64,000 nt of DNA, taken from contig NZ_NIXO01000018.1 in NCBI RefSeq assembly GCF_002204795.1, positions 38,534 to 102,533 on the forward strand. The letters run 5' to 3'. The position numbers and the translations under genes are program-made. Positions within the stretch are counted from its first letter, which is position 1. Each line of letters starts with the position of its first letter. Positions 38,401-47,767 of this stretch are shown here, piece by piece. The DNA comes from Pseudomonas sp. K2I15. Its GTDB lineage: Bacteria; Pseudomonadota; Gammaproteobacteria; Pseudomonadales; Pseudomonadaceae. The notes under the pieces are model-generated. The model was not told where the DNA came from and made no database searches. It saw only the letters and a list, made by a program, of their open reading frames with translations.

Positions 38401-39852
38401 ATGATCCCAGTAATCCTTTCCGGTGGTAGCGGCTCACGTCTTTGGCCGCTTTCGCGCAAACAGTTTCCCAAGCAGTTCCTGGCCCTGACCGGCGAGCACA
38501 CCTTGTTCCAGCAAACCCTGGAGCGCTTGGTATTCGACGGCATGGACGCACCCATCGTGGTCTGCAACAAGGACCACCGCTTTATCGTCAACGAGCAACT
38601 GGCCGCCCGTAAACTGGAAACCCAGCGCATCCTGATGGAACCGTTCGGCCGCAACACCGCGCCGGCCGTGGCCCTGACCGCGATGATGCTGGTCAACGAA
38701 GGCCGTGACGAGCTGATGCTGGTGCTGCCGGCCGACCACGTACTGGAGGACCAGAAAGCCCTGCAACGCGCCCTGGCCCTGGCCACCGTGGCGGCCGAGC
38801 GCGGCGAGATGGTGCTGTTCGGCGTACCGGCAACCCGTCCGGAAACCGGCTACGGCTACATCAAGTCGACCAACGATTCGCTGCTGCCCGAAGGCGTCAG
38901 CCGCGTGCAGCAGTTCGTTGAAAAGCCGGACGAAAAACGCGCCGCCGAGTTCGTCAAAAGCGGTGGCTATTTCTGGAACAGCGGCATGTTCCTGTTCCGC
39001 GCCAGCCGCTTCCTGGAAGAGCTGAAAAAGCACGACCCGGACATCTACGACACCTGCCTGCTGACCCTGGAACGCAGCAACCACACCGACGACACCATCG
39101 ACATCGACGAATCCACTTTTGCCTGCTGCCCGGACAATTCCATCGATTACGCCGTGATGGAAAAAACCCAACTGGCCTGCGTAGTGCCATTGACCGCCGG
39201 CTGGAGCGACGTAGGTTGCTGGGCGTCGCTGTGGGACGTGAATGAAAAAGACGCCAACGGCAACGTCAGCAAGGGCGACGTGGTGATCCAGGACAGCCGC
39301 AACTGCATGATCCACGGCAACGGCAAACTGGTGTCGGTGATCGGCCTGGAAAACATCGTGGTGGTGGAAACCAAGGACGCGATGATGATTGCCCACAAGG
39401 ACAAGGTCCAGGGCGTCAAGCAGATGGTCAACACCCTCAACGAACAGGGCCGCAGCGAAACCCAGAACCACTGCGAGGTGTACCGTCCGTGGGGCTCGTA
39501 TGACTCGGTGGACATGGGCGGCCGCTTCCAGGTCAAGCACATCTCGGTCAAGCCGGGCGCGTGCCTGTCGCTGCAGATGCATCACCACCGCGCCGAACAC
39601 TGGATTGTGGTCAGCGGCACCGCCGAAGTCACCTGTGACGAGAACGTGTTCCTGCTCACCGAAAACCAGTCCACCTACATCCCGATTGCCTCGGTGCACC
39701 GCTTGCGTAACCCGGGCAAGATTCCATTGGAGATTATCGAGGTGCAGTCCGGCAGCTACCTGGGTGAAGACGATATCGAGCGCTTTGAAGATATCTACGG
39801 TCGGTCTACGCCGATCGAGCGCGGCGTGTCGGTGAAAACCATCGCGCAGTAA
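38401..39852 (+). CDS. algA: Bifunctional phosphomannose isomerase / GDP-mannose pyrophosphorylase AlgA
   Basis: The ATG at 38401 follows AAGGAG and gives 483 residues. The N-terminal nucleotidyltransferase has the pyrophosphorylase motif GGSGSRLWPLSRKQFPKQF and the sugar-binding FVEKP. The C-terminal cupin has the metal-binding isomerase motif QMHHHRAEHW. AlgA makes mannose-6-phosphate from fructose-6-phosphate and later GDP-mannose for AlgD. It is the last gene of the operon and is followed by a strong terminator. Confidence 0.97.
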   Translation: MIPVILSGGSGSRLWPLSRKQFPKQFLALTGEHTLFQQTLERLVFDGMDAPIVVCNKDHRFIVNEQLAARKLETQRILMEPFGRNTAPAVALTAMMLVNEGRDELMLVLPADHVLEDQKALQRALALATVAAERGEMVLFGVPATRPETGYGYIKSTNDSLLPEGVSRVQQFVEKPDEKRAAEFVKSGGYFWNSGMFLFRASRFLEELKKHDPDIYDTCLLTLERSNHTDDTIDIDESTFACCPDNSIDYAVMEKTQLACVVPLTAGWSDVGCWASLWDVNEKDANGNVSKGDVVIQDSRNCMIHGNGKLVSVIGLENIVVVETKDAMMIAHKDKVQGVKQMVNTLNEQGRSETQNHCEVYRPWGSYDSVDMGGRFQVKHISVKPGACLSLQMHHHRAEHWIVVSGTAEVTCDENVFLLTENQSTYIPIASVHRLRNPGKIPLEIIEVQSGSYLGEDDIERFEDIYGRSTPIERGVSVKTIAQ

Positions 39853-39864
39853 ACAGAGCGGCAC

Positions 39865-39928
39865 AAGAAGCCCCCGTCCCACCGACTGCGTCCCCTATCC
39901 GCAGCCGGTGGGTCGGGGGCTTTTTCTT
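39865..39928 (+). terminator. Terminator of the alginate operon
   Basis: A long stem pairs AAGAAGCCCCCG and CCCACCG on the left with CGGTGGG and CGGGGGCTTTTTCTT on the right, plus an inner CTGCG/CGCAG, followed by T-rich sequence. It begins 12 bp after the algA stop. Confidence 0.88.
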
Positions 39929-40006
39929 TGAGCCTGCGGAACCCGAAGATGGTCAACTCCACCTACGCTTAGTTAGGATGCTCGTTCCGTTTTCGAGGTT
40001 GTTGCC

Positions 40007-40471
40007 ATGTTCTTTGGTGTCTTGCTGATTATCACCTGGCTGATCCTCCTGCTGCGCTACCCGGCCAAGGCCTTTCCGGTTTCTCTGGCAGCCGCCGTCG
40101 GCTTGGGCCTGGTGGCGGTATCGGTGGTGTGGCTGGACAACCGCGAGGCCCAACAATTGGCACGCCTGGAGCTGCGCACCGTCTACGCCCCTAAAGAATG
40201 CCCGGCCGACCGACCGCTCAAACTCACCCTGAACAACGGTAACAGCGTACCGCTGACCGAACTGCGCTGGCGCGTCGCCGCCTATGCGCCGGGCGATACG
40301 ATCAACCTGGCCGACAACGTGTACGCTGCCCCACGCTACCGCGGCCCCGGCGAGTTGCAAGCCGGCGCCACCTGGGAAGACTGCCTGCCGGTGCCGCCGC
40401 TGCGCCCCGGCTACCGCCCACAAACTCTGGAATTTCGCGCCGAGCATTTGCAAGGCAGCTTCTCCGACTAA
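40007..40471 (+). CDS. Small membrane-anchored protein of unknown function
   Basis: The 154-residue protein starts with two closely spaced hydrophobic segments (about 2-17 and 24-41). A soluble domain of about 110 residues follows, with two cysteines (APKECPADRP and TWEDCLPVPP) that could form a disulfide outside the membrane. Nothing in it suggests a known catalytic site. It reads like a conserved Pseudomonas membrane protein, some of which are loosely named multidrug transporter, but I see no support for transport. It sits 20 bp before the SDR gene, so they may be cotranscribed. Confidence 0.7.
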   Translation: MFFGVLLIITWLILLLRYPAKAFPVSLAAAVGLGLVAVSVVWLDNREAQQLARLELRTVYAPKECPADRPLKLTLNNGNSVPLTELRWRVAAYAPGDTINLADNVYAAPRYRGPGELQAGATWEDCLPVPPLRPGYRPQTLEFRAEHLQGSFSD

Positions 40472-40491
40472 TCACGACAAAGGACTGATCC

Positions 40492-41304
40492 ATGCCCAAC
40501 GTACTCATCACCGGGTGTTCCAGTGGCATTGGCCGTGCCCTGGCAGATACCTTCAAGCACGCCGGTTTTGAGGTGTGGGCCAGTGCCCGGCGCACCGACG
40601 ATGTGACGGCACTCAGCACCGCCGGCTTCAACGCCGTGCAACTGGATGTCAACGACAGCGCTGCACTGGCGCAATTGGCCGGGCAGATCGGCGAGTTGGA
40701 TGTACTGATCAACAACGCCGGCTACGGCGCCATGGGCCCGCTGCTCGACGGCGGCACCCAGGCGATGCAGCAGCAGTTCGAGACCAACGTGTTTTCCGTG
40801 GTTGGGGTGACCCAGGCGCTGTTCCCTGCCCTGCGCCAGCGCAAAGGGTTGGTGGTGAACATCGGCAGTGTCTCGGGTGTGCTGGTCACCCCGTTTGCCG
40901 GTGCGTACTGCGCCTCGAAAGCGGCGGTGCAGGCCTTGAGTGATGCGTTGCGCATGGAGCTGGCACCGTTTGGTGTGCGCGTGATGGAGGTGCAGCCGGG
41001 GGCCATTGATACGAGCTTTGCGAAAAACGCCGGCACCCAGGCCGAGTTGTTGATCAATGAGCAATCGCCCTGGTGGCCACTGCGCGAAAGCATCCGCGCC
41101 CGGGCCAAGGCCTCCCAGGACCGGCCTACGCCCGCCAGCCAGTTTGCGGCGGACGTGCTCAAGGCCGTGCAACAGACTACGCCGCCACGCCTGTTGCGCT
41201 CGGGTAATGGTTGCCACGCGTTGCCGTGGATGGCGGCGTTGTTGCCCAAGGGTTTGCTGGAATGGATATTGAAGAAACGTTTTGGATTGGATGGCGCCTT
41301 GTGA
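40492..41304 (+). CDS. Short-chain dehydrogenase/reductase
   Basis: The 270-residue classical SDR has the cofactor motif TGCSSGIG (residues 7-14), NNAG near 76, the catalytic serine in NIGSVSG and the YxxxK pair in AYCASKAA. D at the end of the second strand is absent; R-R follows (ASARRTDD), which suggests NADP(H). It is cytoplasmic. The substrate is unknown. It overlaps the next gene by GTGA. Confidence 0.9.
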   Translation: MPNVLITGCSSGIGRALADTFKHAGFEVWASARRTDDVTALSTAGFNAVQLDVNDSAALAQLAGQIGELDVLINNAGYGAMGPLLDGGTQAMQQQFETNVFSVVGVTQALFPALRQRKGLVVNIGSVSGVLVTPFAGAYCASKAAVQALSDALRMELAPFGVRVMEVQPGAIDTSFAKNAGTQAELLINEQSPWWPLRESIRARAKASQDRPTPASQFAADVLKAVQQTTPPRLLRSGNGCHALPWMAALLPKGLLEWILKKRFGLDGAL

Positions 41305-41699
41305 TTGATTACCGCGATTTTTTTGATGAAGTGATCCAGGCCCATGTCGAGATCGAACAATGGTTTGCCGGGACTGCACCCGAGGGAACACTGCAGGTTT
41401 TGTTGGGGCGTTTTTCGCCGGACTTTTCCATGATCACCCCGGCCGGCAAACAACTGGACTTTGCGATGCTCAAGCAGCTGTTCAGCCAGGCGGGCGGCAA
41501 GCGGCCCGGGTTCAAGATCAGCCTCAGCGAATTTACCGGGATTGACCGACATGCCCGTGGCGCGACGGTGAGTTATCGCGAGCAGCAGGTGGATGGCAGC
41601 GGTGCACAAACAGATCGGCGTTCGACCGTGGTGTTTGAAAAGCAGGCCAGTGGCGCCCTGCTGTGGCGCCACTTGCACGAAACGTTTTTACAGACCTGA
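41301..41699 (+). CDS. Small SnoaL/NTF2-like (DUF4440-type) protein, tentative
   Basis: The preferred start is GTG at 41301, overlapping the SDR stop, for 132 residues starting IDYRDFFDEVIQAHVEIEQWF. An ATG at 41262 is an alternative. The pattern of an N-terminal helix, PDFSMITPAGKQLD and a final ALLWRHLHETFL strand fits the small alpha+beta barrel of SnoaL/DUF4440 proteins, but this is a fold guess. Translational coupling to the SDR suggests a linked function. Confidence 0.65.
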   Translation: MIDYRDFFDEVIQAHVEIEQWFAGTAPEGTLQVLLGRFSPDFSMITPAGKQLDFAMLKQLFSQAGGKRPGFKISLSEFTGIDRHARGATVSYREQQVDGSGAQTDRRSTVVFEKQASGALLWRHLHETFLQT

Positions 41700-41707
41700 C
41701 GCGGTCA

Positions 41708-41803
41708 AAATGTGGGAGCGGGCTTGCTCGCGAATACGGTGGATCAGTCGATATTTTCGTTGACTGACAAACTGCCTTCGCGAGCAAGCCCGCTCCCACA
41801 TTT
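41708..41803. repeat. REPIN, TGTGGGAGC family
   Basis: Inverted arms (core 41711-41734 and 41777-41800) extend by AAA/TTT on the outside. The end of the right arm reaches into the stop codon of the adaptor gene at 41802, so the element abuts coding sequence on that side and starts 8 bp after the stop at 41699 on the other. Confidence 0.92.
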
Positions 41804-42662
41804 AGTTCTGTGTTTGGTTAACGATCACTGTGCAGGTTATGCCCGCCGCCAACAGCACACCCTCCGGCACTTCATCGATGTGAATCCGCACCGGCACCCG
41901 CTGGGCCAGGCGCACCCAGTTGAAGGTCGGGTTCACATCGGCAATCAGTTCGCGGCTTTCCGGGTTGTCACGGTCGTAGATCCCGCGCGAGATGCTTTCC
42001 ACATGGCCCTTGAGGGTTTCGCCGCTCATCAACTGCATGTCGGCCTTGTCGCCGACTTTCACGTGGGGCAGCTTGGTTTCTTCAAAAAAGCCATAGACCC
42101 AGAACGAGTTCATATCCACCACCGCCATCTTCGCCTCGCCAATGCGTGCGTAGTCGCCACGGTGCACGTTGAGGTTGGTGACGTAGCCGTCCACCGCCGC
42201 CAGCACCTGGGTGCGCTTGAGGTTCAGTTCGGCCGCTTCCAGTTGCGCCAAGGCGTGTTGGTAATCGGCCAGGGCCGAGTCGGCAATGTTACTGGCGTCG
42301 TCACGGTTTTCCTTGGAGATCACCAGGGCGTCGAGGTCGGCGCGGCGGTGGGCGTTGACCTTGCGCATCTCCCAGGTGGCCTTGCGCGACGCCACCAGCG
42401 ACTGCGCCTGCTTGACCGCGATCTGGTAGTGCTCGGGGTCGATCTGCATCAGCAGGTCGCCCTTTTTCACCAACTGGTTGTCACGCACCGGCACGTTGAC
42501 CACCTCGCCCGTGACATCGGCGGCGACGTTGATGATGTCCGCGCGCACGCGGCCATCGCGGGTCCATGGGGTTTCCATGTATTGCACCCACAGCGTGCGG
42601 CCAATCCAGATCGCCAGGGCCAGTACCAGCAAGGTCGCGAGCAGGCTGAAAAACTTTTTCAT
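41802..42662 (-). CDS. Efflux periplasmic adaptor, HlyD/AaeA type
   Basis: The 286-residue protein has an N-terminal membrane anchor (about 5-25), then lipoyl-type half motifs VTGEVVNVPVRDNQLVKKGD and AAVDGYVTNLNVHRGDYARIG around an alpha-hairpin, and beta-barrel segments. This is the AaeA/EmrA layout. It connects the inner membrane FUSC protein to an outer membrane channel. It is the last gene of the OMF-FUSC-DUF1656-HlyD operon, 10 bp after the DUF1656 gene. Confidence 0.9.
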   Translation of the reverse strand: MKKFFSLLATLLVLALAIWIGRTLWVQYMETPWTRDGRVRADIINVAADVTGEVVNVPVRDNQLVKKGDLLMQIDPEHYQIAVKQAQSLVASRKATWEMRKVNAHRRADLDALVISKENRDDASNIADSALADYQHALAQLEAAELNLKRTQVLAAVDGYVTNLNVHRGDYARIGEAKMAVVDMNSFWVYGFFEETKLPHVKVGDKADMQLMSGETLKGHVESISRGIYDRDNPESRELIADVNPTFNWVRLAQRVPVRIHIDEVPEGVLLAAGITCTVIVNQTQN

Positions 42663-42672
42663 CAGGGCATTC

Positions 42673-42873
42673 TCAACGGTAGACGGTCAGCGCCAGGGCG
42701 CCGAACAAGCAAGCGAACAGGCTCAGGCGCAACAGCGCCGGGTGCCAGAAAAAACGGTACAGGTCAAAGCCGGCCAGGAAGCGGTCGAGGGCCCAGGCCA
42801 ATCCCGCCGCGATAAAAAACATCAGGGTCAGGGTGGGCATGTAGACGCCGTGGAAGGCGATTTCACGAGGCAT
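42673..42873 (-). CDS. DUF1656 (AaeX-like) small membrane protein
   Basis: The 66-residue protein has two hydrophobic helices (about 12-30 and 44-64) separated by a short basic/aromatic loop. It starts PREIAFHGVYMPTLT, typical of DUF1656. Such proteins always sit between FUSC and HlyD genes in AaeXAB-like systems. It overlaps the FUSC gene by 11 bp. Confidence 0.9.
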   Translation of the reverse strand: MPREIAFHGVYMPTLTLMFFIAAGLAWALDRFLAGFDLYRFFWHPALLRLSLFACLFGALALTVYR

Positions 42874-45046
42874 GAGCGGGTCCTTCGGGCTTGAGGGCAG
42901 CCAGGGGTGATTGCGGGTCCAGCAGTGAGGTGCGGATAAAGTGCAGGTAGCTTTTCACCCGGCGCAGGGCCGAGGTGTCGAAGTGCGGGGCGAAGGGTTC
43001 GTCGGTGGCCTGCACCCGGCTGATGGCATGGTCGACGGCGATCAGGCTGCGCTCCAGGTTGCTGGCGCTGGGTTGCAGGAACAGGCGCACCAACGAACGG
43101 CCCATCACCCGGATCGCCTGGCGCCACGGCTGGGACTCGGCATACGCCGGGTGCACCGGCAAGATCGCCTGTTCCTTGCGCAACTCGATAATCGCGTGGC
43201 CGACTTCCAGCACCACGAACATCCAGCGCAGCAGATTGCGTTGCACCTGCGGTTGCCCGGCGGCAAAACCATAGGCCTGGTGCAGCAGGTCGCGGGTGCG
43301 GCTTTCGAAACCTGACGCCAGGCCCTTGAGCTTGCCGCTGATGGCGAACACCACTTGCTCGCGCAAGTCCTGCTCCAGCCGGCGCCACAACCAGCGGCTG
43401 TTGGGCGGCAGGATGATCGCGCCCGCCGCCGCACACACCAGCATGCCGATGACCATGGCGATGTAGTCGTTGATGAAGGTGTAGGGGTTGTAGATCGTCA
43501 GGTTGTCCGGCACCGAGCCGGTGCTGAAGAAGATCAGCAACCCGACGCCGACGCCTGCGTACTGCGGACGCGAGGCCAGGAATGCGCCGAAGATGATCAC
43601 CGGGGCGAGCATCACGCACAGCAGCGGGAAACCGTCGATCCAGGGGAATACGAAGAACATTTCGACAAAGCCCACCAGCGCCCCGATCAACGTGCCGCAG
43701 GCCATTTGAAACGCCATGCGTTTGGGGTTGGGCGTGGCGGCGGACAAGCCCACCGTGGCGGCGGCGATCAGGGTCATGGTGGCGCCGCTGGGCCATGCGG
43801 TGGCGACCCAGTAACTGCCGAGGACGATCAGGATGAACGAGGCGCGAATCCCCGAGGCGGCGCAGGCCAGCCAGTTGGTTTTGGGGGTGTAGGGTTCGTC
43901 CCAGTGTTCGCGCGCGTGGCTGTGGTCGGCCAGGGACGCGTGGGTCTGGGCGTAGTTGTGCAGGTCGTCGACGAAGCGGTACAGCAGCTCGTAGGCGGTG
44001 TGAAAATCCAGCAGTTCGGCGTCACTGGGGGCGCTTTCCTGGAAGCTCGCGCGCAGGCTGCGGACCTTGGCGGGCAGGCCTTCTTTGTAAGCGGTGAGTT
44101 GGCCGACCAGACGCGCCGCGTCGGGGCTGGTAAGGGCGCGGCCGGAGAAGCCATCGAGCAATTGCGCAAGGTCTTGCAAGCCGGGTTTGATAGCGGCCAC
44201 CACATGATCGGCCGCTTGGCTGCGCAGGCGTTCGAGTAATTGGTGCAAGGCGTTGAAGCGGGTGGTGATGCCCATGAACTCGCTGTTCAAGCGCGTCAGC
44301 CGGCCATTGCGTCGACGCATGTGCGGGTCTTCGAACACGGTGATGCTGCGCAGCCCTTCCAGGCCCACGGCTTCGGCGATAAAGCGCACGTTGCTGCTTT
44401 CGAACCCTTCGCGCTCGCTACGACCGCGCAGGCCATCGGTAACGAATAGCGCGAACACACCAAAGCGCTGGTACAAGGCGTTGCGCATCGCGGCGCTGGA
44501 GGTTTGCGGCAGGATCGCGGCGCTGACCAGTGTGGAGCAAAGAATCCCCAGGGAAATTTCCAGCACCCGCCACACTGCAGCCATAAAGGCGCCGTCTGGA
44601 TGGGCCAGGGCCGGCAGCCCGACCATCGCAGCGGTGTAGCCAGCCAGCACAAAACCGTAGGCGCGAAAGTTGCGATTACGCGTTGCGCCAGCGGTACAGA
44701 TACCGACCCAGATCGCCAACGAGCCGAGGAACAGTTCGGTGTTCTGCGCGAACAAGGCGATCAGCAACACCATCACCGCCGAGCCTGCCAGGGTGCCCAG
44801 GAAGCGGTAAAAACTCTTGGCGAATACCTGGCCGCTTTGCGGCTGCATCACGATAAATACGGTGATCATCGCGGTGCGTGGCTGCGGCAACTCCAGTCGC
44901 ATGGCCAGCCACAGCGTCAGGAAGGCCGCGATCAGCACCTTGAAGATATAAACCCAGGTCACGCCGTCGCTGCGTGCCCAATCGAAAAAACCACGGCGCC
45001 ACTCAAGGGAGTGCAACCAGCGCAGCGGTGCAGGCAAGGGAGTCAT
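42863..45046 (-). CDS. FUSC-family efflux protein (AaeB-like)
   Basis: The 727-residue inner membrane protein has two sets of about five or six membrane helices (about 30-180 and 395-540), each followed by a soluble region, the arrangement of AaeB/FUSC exporters of aromatic acids. It starts 10 bp after the outer membrane gene, with AGGATG before the ATG. The exported compound is not known; aromatic carboxylic acids are the family precedent. Confidence 0.92.
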   Translation of the reverse strand: MTPLPAPLRWLHSLEWRRGFFDWARSDGVTWVYIFKVLIAAFLTLWLAMRLELPQPRTAMITVFIVMQPQSGQVFAKSFYRFLGTLAGSAVMVLLIALFAQNTELFLGSLAIWVGICTAGATRNRNFRAYGFVLAGYTAAMVGLPALAHPDGAFMAAVWRVLEISLGILCSTLVSAAILPQTSSAAMRNALYQRFGVFALFVTDGLRGRSEREGFESSNVRFIAEAVGLEGLRSITVFEDPHMRRRNGRLTRLNSEFMGITTRFNALHQLLERLRSQAADHVVAAIKPGLQDLAQLLDGFSGRALTSPDAARLVGQLTAYKEGLPAKVRSLRASFQESAPSDAELLDFHTAYELLYRFVDDLHNYAQTHASLADHSHAREHWDEPYTPKTNWLACAASGIRASFILIVLGSYWVATAWPSGATMTLIAAATVGLSAATPNPKRMAFQMACGTLIGALVGFVEMFFVFPWIDGFPLLCVMLAPVIIFGAFLASRPQYAGVGVGLLIFFSTGSVPDNLTIYNPYTFINDYIAMVIGMLVCAAAGAIILPPNSRWLWRRLEQDLREQVVFAISGKLKGLASGFESRTRDLLHQAYGFAAGQPQVQRNLLRWMFVVLEVGHAIIELRKEQAILPVHPAYAESQPWRQAIRVMGRSLVRLFLQPSASNLERSLIAVDHAISRVQATDEPFAPHFDTSALRRVKSYLHFIRTSLLDPQSPLAALKPEGPAHAS

Positions 45047-45056
45047 CGCATCCTAC

Positions 45057-46568
45057 TCAGTGATCAAACACGGCGAGGGCCGCCGGGGTCTTGCTCGGTA
45101 GAGTCTTGCTGTCCTGGGGCACGTCGCTGCCGGCGCCGAGGCCACCGCCCAATGCGGTCACCAGTTCGGCGTGGGCACTCAGGCGTGCGGCCTGGACCTG
45201 TTGCTGCACCTGCTGCTGGCGGAACAACAGGCTCTGGGCATTCAGCACATTGAGGTAGTCGGTGAGGCCGCGCTGGTAGGCAATCATCGCTATGTCGTAG
45301 GTTTTCTGCGCCGAGGCCACCGATTCGGCGGCGAAGGCCTGTTGCTTGTCCATCGACTCGCGGCGGATCAACTGGTCGCTGATGCCCTTGAGCGCGTTGA
45401 CCAGCGTCTGGTTGTAGTGCGCCACGGCGATGTCGTAGCCGGCGCTGGCTTCCCCCAGTTGCGAGCGCAAACGGCCGCCGTCGAAGATCGGCAGGTTGAT
45501 GGCGGGGCCTGCGGTGTAGTTGAGCTTCTTACCGGTCAGGAAACTGAGCATACCGCCGCCGGTGGCGACGTAGCCGAGGCTGCCCACCAGGTCGACGTTG
45601 GGGTAGAAACCGGCGTGGGCCACATCAATACCGCGGGCCTGGGCCGCTACTTGCCAGCGGCTGGCGACCACGTCCGGGCGCTGGCCGAGCAGTTCGGCGG
45701 GCAAGCTAGAAGGCAACTTAAGCGGTGCACCAAGGGACAAGGTGGGCCGCTGCAATTGCGCGCCCTCCCCCGGCCCTTTGCCCGCCAGCGCAGCCAACTG
45801 GTTGCGGCTCAGGGCGATCTCTTCATCCAGGGCGTCCAGTTGCCGATGGGTTTGCGGCAACGGTGTCTCGGCCTGGCTGACTTCAAAGTGGGTGCCGATC
45901 CCGCCATTCAGGCGCTTTTGCGCAAGGTCGAGGATCTGCTGTTGCTGGGCCAGGGTGGCGGCCACGATATTGCGCTGGGCGAAGTGCAATGAGAACTGGA
46001 TATAGGCGCGCACCACGTTGTTTTGCAATTCGAGCTGGGCCTGACGCGCTTCGGCGGCGCTCATGTGGGCCAGGTCCACGGCACGTTCGGTGGCATTGCT
46101 TTCGCGGCCCCAGAGGTCGAGGGCATAACTGAAGCCCAGGGAAGCGTTGTTGTCCCAGGTGGTGGAATTGTCCAGGGCGCCCGGGCCGTAAAATTGGTCG
46201 CTGGGCCAGTTGTGGCGCTTGAGCGTGGCGTCACCATTGACCTGCAACGACTCGGCCGATTCGGCGATGCCAGCCATGGCCCGGGCTTCACGCACGCGAG
46301 CGGCGGCCATGGCCATGCTCGGGCTGCCTTGCACGGCGAGGTCGATCCAGTGGTTGAGTTGCGGGTCGCCGTAGGCTTGCCACCATTGCGCGGTGGGCCA
46401 GTGGGCGTCCTGGGCAGCGGTTTTGATCGCTTCGTCGGTGGCCAATGCATTGGCGACGAGTGACTGGCCTTGAGGGGCAATTCCCCCGGTTCCGATGCAG
46501 CCGCTGATTGCTAACGATAAGGCCCAAACACTGAGAGTCTTCAGCTCTCTGCTGATGCGACGCGGCAC
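45057..46568 (-). CDS. Outer membrane efflux lipoprotein, NodT/OprM type
   Basis: The GTG at 46568 has AGGAA upstream and gives 503 residues. A lipobox (LAISGC) near residue 24 and two OEP repeats with ARVREARAMAGIAESAES and LQNNVVRAYIQF are typical of RND/FUSC outer membrane channels. It is the first gene of the efflux operon and lies divergent to the LysR gene. It might also serve the RND pump at 49831-54089, which lacks its own channel. Confidence 0.92.
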   Translation of the reverse strand: MPRRISRELKTLSVWALSLAISGCIGTGGIAPQGQSLVANALATDEAIKTAAQDAHWPTAQWWQAYGDPQLNHWIDLAVQGSPSMAMAAARVREARAMAGIAESAESLQVNGDATLKRHNWPSDQFYGPGALDNSTTWDNNASLGFSYALDLWGRESNATERAVDLAHMSAAEARQAQLELQNNVVRAYIQFSLHFAQRNIVAATLAQQQQILDLAQKRLNGGIGTHFEVSQAETPLPQTHRQLDALDEEIALSRNQLAALAGKGPGEGAQLQRPTLSLGAPLKLPSSLPAELLGQRPDVVASRWQVAAQARGIDVAHAGFYPNVDLVGSLGYVATGGGMLSFLTGKKLNYTAGPAINLPIFDGGRLRSQLGEASAGYDIAVAHYNQTLVNALKGISDQLIRRESMDKQQAFAAESVASAQKTYDIAMIAYQRGLTDYLNVLNAQSLLFRQQQVQQQVQAARLSAHAELVTALGGGLGAGSDVPQDSKTLPSKTPAALAVFDH

Positions 46569-46759
46569 TGCTGCGAATTCCTGAGAGGGTGTTGCGGGGA
46601 AGGTGGCGCAATTCTAAGGGGCGGGCCGGATGGCGATAAGGTGGGATTCTTGTGAATCTTTGTTACAGTTCAGGCGATAATCTTTTGGTAGGTTCATTAT
46701 TCGCTCTGCAAAAAAAAGAAACTTCGTGTCACAATTTGCCATCTCCCAGAGAGCACCCC

Positions 46760-47728
46760 ATGGACACCTTGCAAAACATGCGCGCCTTCAGTTGCGTAGC
46801 CGAAGCCGGCAGCTTCACCGCCGCCGCCGCACAACTGGACACCACCACCGCCAACATCTCGCGCGCGGTCTCCAACCTTGAGGCCCATCTGCAAACCCGT
46901 TTGCTCAACCGCACCACCCGCCGCATCGCCCTGACCGAGGCCGGCAAGCGCTATTTGTTGCGCTGTGAGCAAATCCTGGCGTATGTCGAGGAAGCCGAAG
47001 CCGAGGCCAGCGATGCCCATGCGCGCCCCTCCGGCCAGCTGAAAGTGCACACCATGACCGGCATCGGCCAGCACTTCGTGATCGATGCGATTGCCCGCTA
47101 CCGCCGCACCCACCCGGACGTGACCTTTGACCTGACCATGGCCAACCGCGTGCCGGACTTGCTGGACGAGGGCTACGACGTGTCCATCGTGCTGGCCAGC
47201 GAGCTGCCGGATTCGGGGTTTGTCTCGCAACGGCTGGGGATAACCTACAGCATCGCCTGTGCGTCACCGGCTTACGTCAAGGCCAATGGCTGTGCGCAAC
47301 GGCCCAGCGACCTGCTCAACCACGCGTGTTTGCGCCTGGTAAGCCCGGTGATTCAGCTGGATAAATGGTCGTTCAACGGCCCTGAAGGCCAGGAGAGCGT
47401 CGCCATCAACAGCTCACCGTTCCTGGTGAACTCGGCCGATGCGATGAAAACCGCAATCACCAGCGGCATGGGCGTTGGCCTGTTGCCGGTGTATGCGGCG
47501 ATTGAAGGGCTGCGTAGCGGGACGTTGGTGCGGGTGATGCCCAACTACCGCTCCCAGGAACTGAACCTGTACGCCATCTACCCTTCGCGCCAATACCTGG
47601 ATGCGAAGATCAAGACGTGGGTGGAATACCTGCGCAGCTCCTTGCCGGAGATCATGGCCGCGCATCAGGCGGAATTAGCGGCCTATGAGCTAAGTGGCAG
47701 TTTGGGCGGGGCCCGGCTGAGCAACTGA
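46760..47728 (+). CDS. LysR-family transcriptional regulator (AaeR-like position)
   Basis: The ATG at 46760 yields 322 residues. The N-terminal winged HTH reads MDTLQNMRAFSCVAEAGSFT...TTANISRAVSNLEAHL, and the C-terminal part is a LysR substrate-binding domain. The frame is open back to 46652, but that segment is not protein-like. Divergent placement 191 bp from the efflux operon implies that it controls that operon in response to an effector. Confidence 0.92.
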   Translation: MDTLQNMRAFSCVAEAGSFTAAAAQLDTTTANISRAVSNLEAHLQTRLLNRTTRRIALTEAGKRYLLRCEQILAYVEEAEAEASDAHARPSGQLKVHTMTGIGQHFVIDAIARYRRTHPDVTFDLTMANRVPDLLDEGYDVSIVLASELPDSGFVSQRLGITYSIACASPAYVKANGCAQRPSDLLNHACLRLVSPVIQLDKWSFNGPEGQESVAINSSPFLVNSADAMKTAITSGMGVGLLPVYAAIEGLRSGTLVRVMPNYRSQELNLYAIYPSRQYLDAKIKTWVEYLRSSLPEIMAAHQAELAAYELSGSLGGARLSN

Positions 47729-47767
47729 TGCTGGTTGAAGCGTGCACACGGACAGGCACGCACCCCG

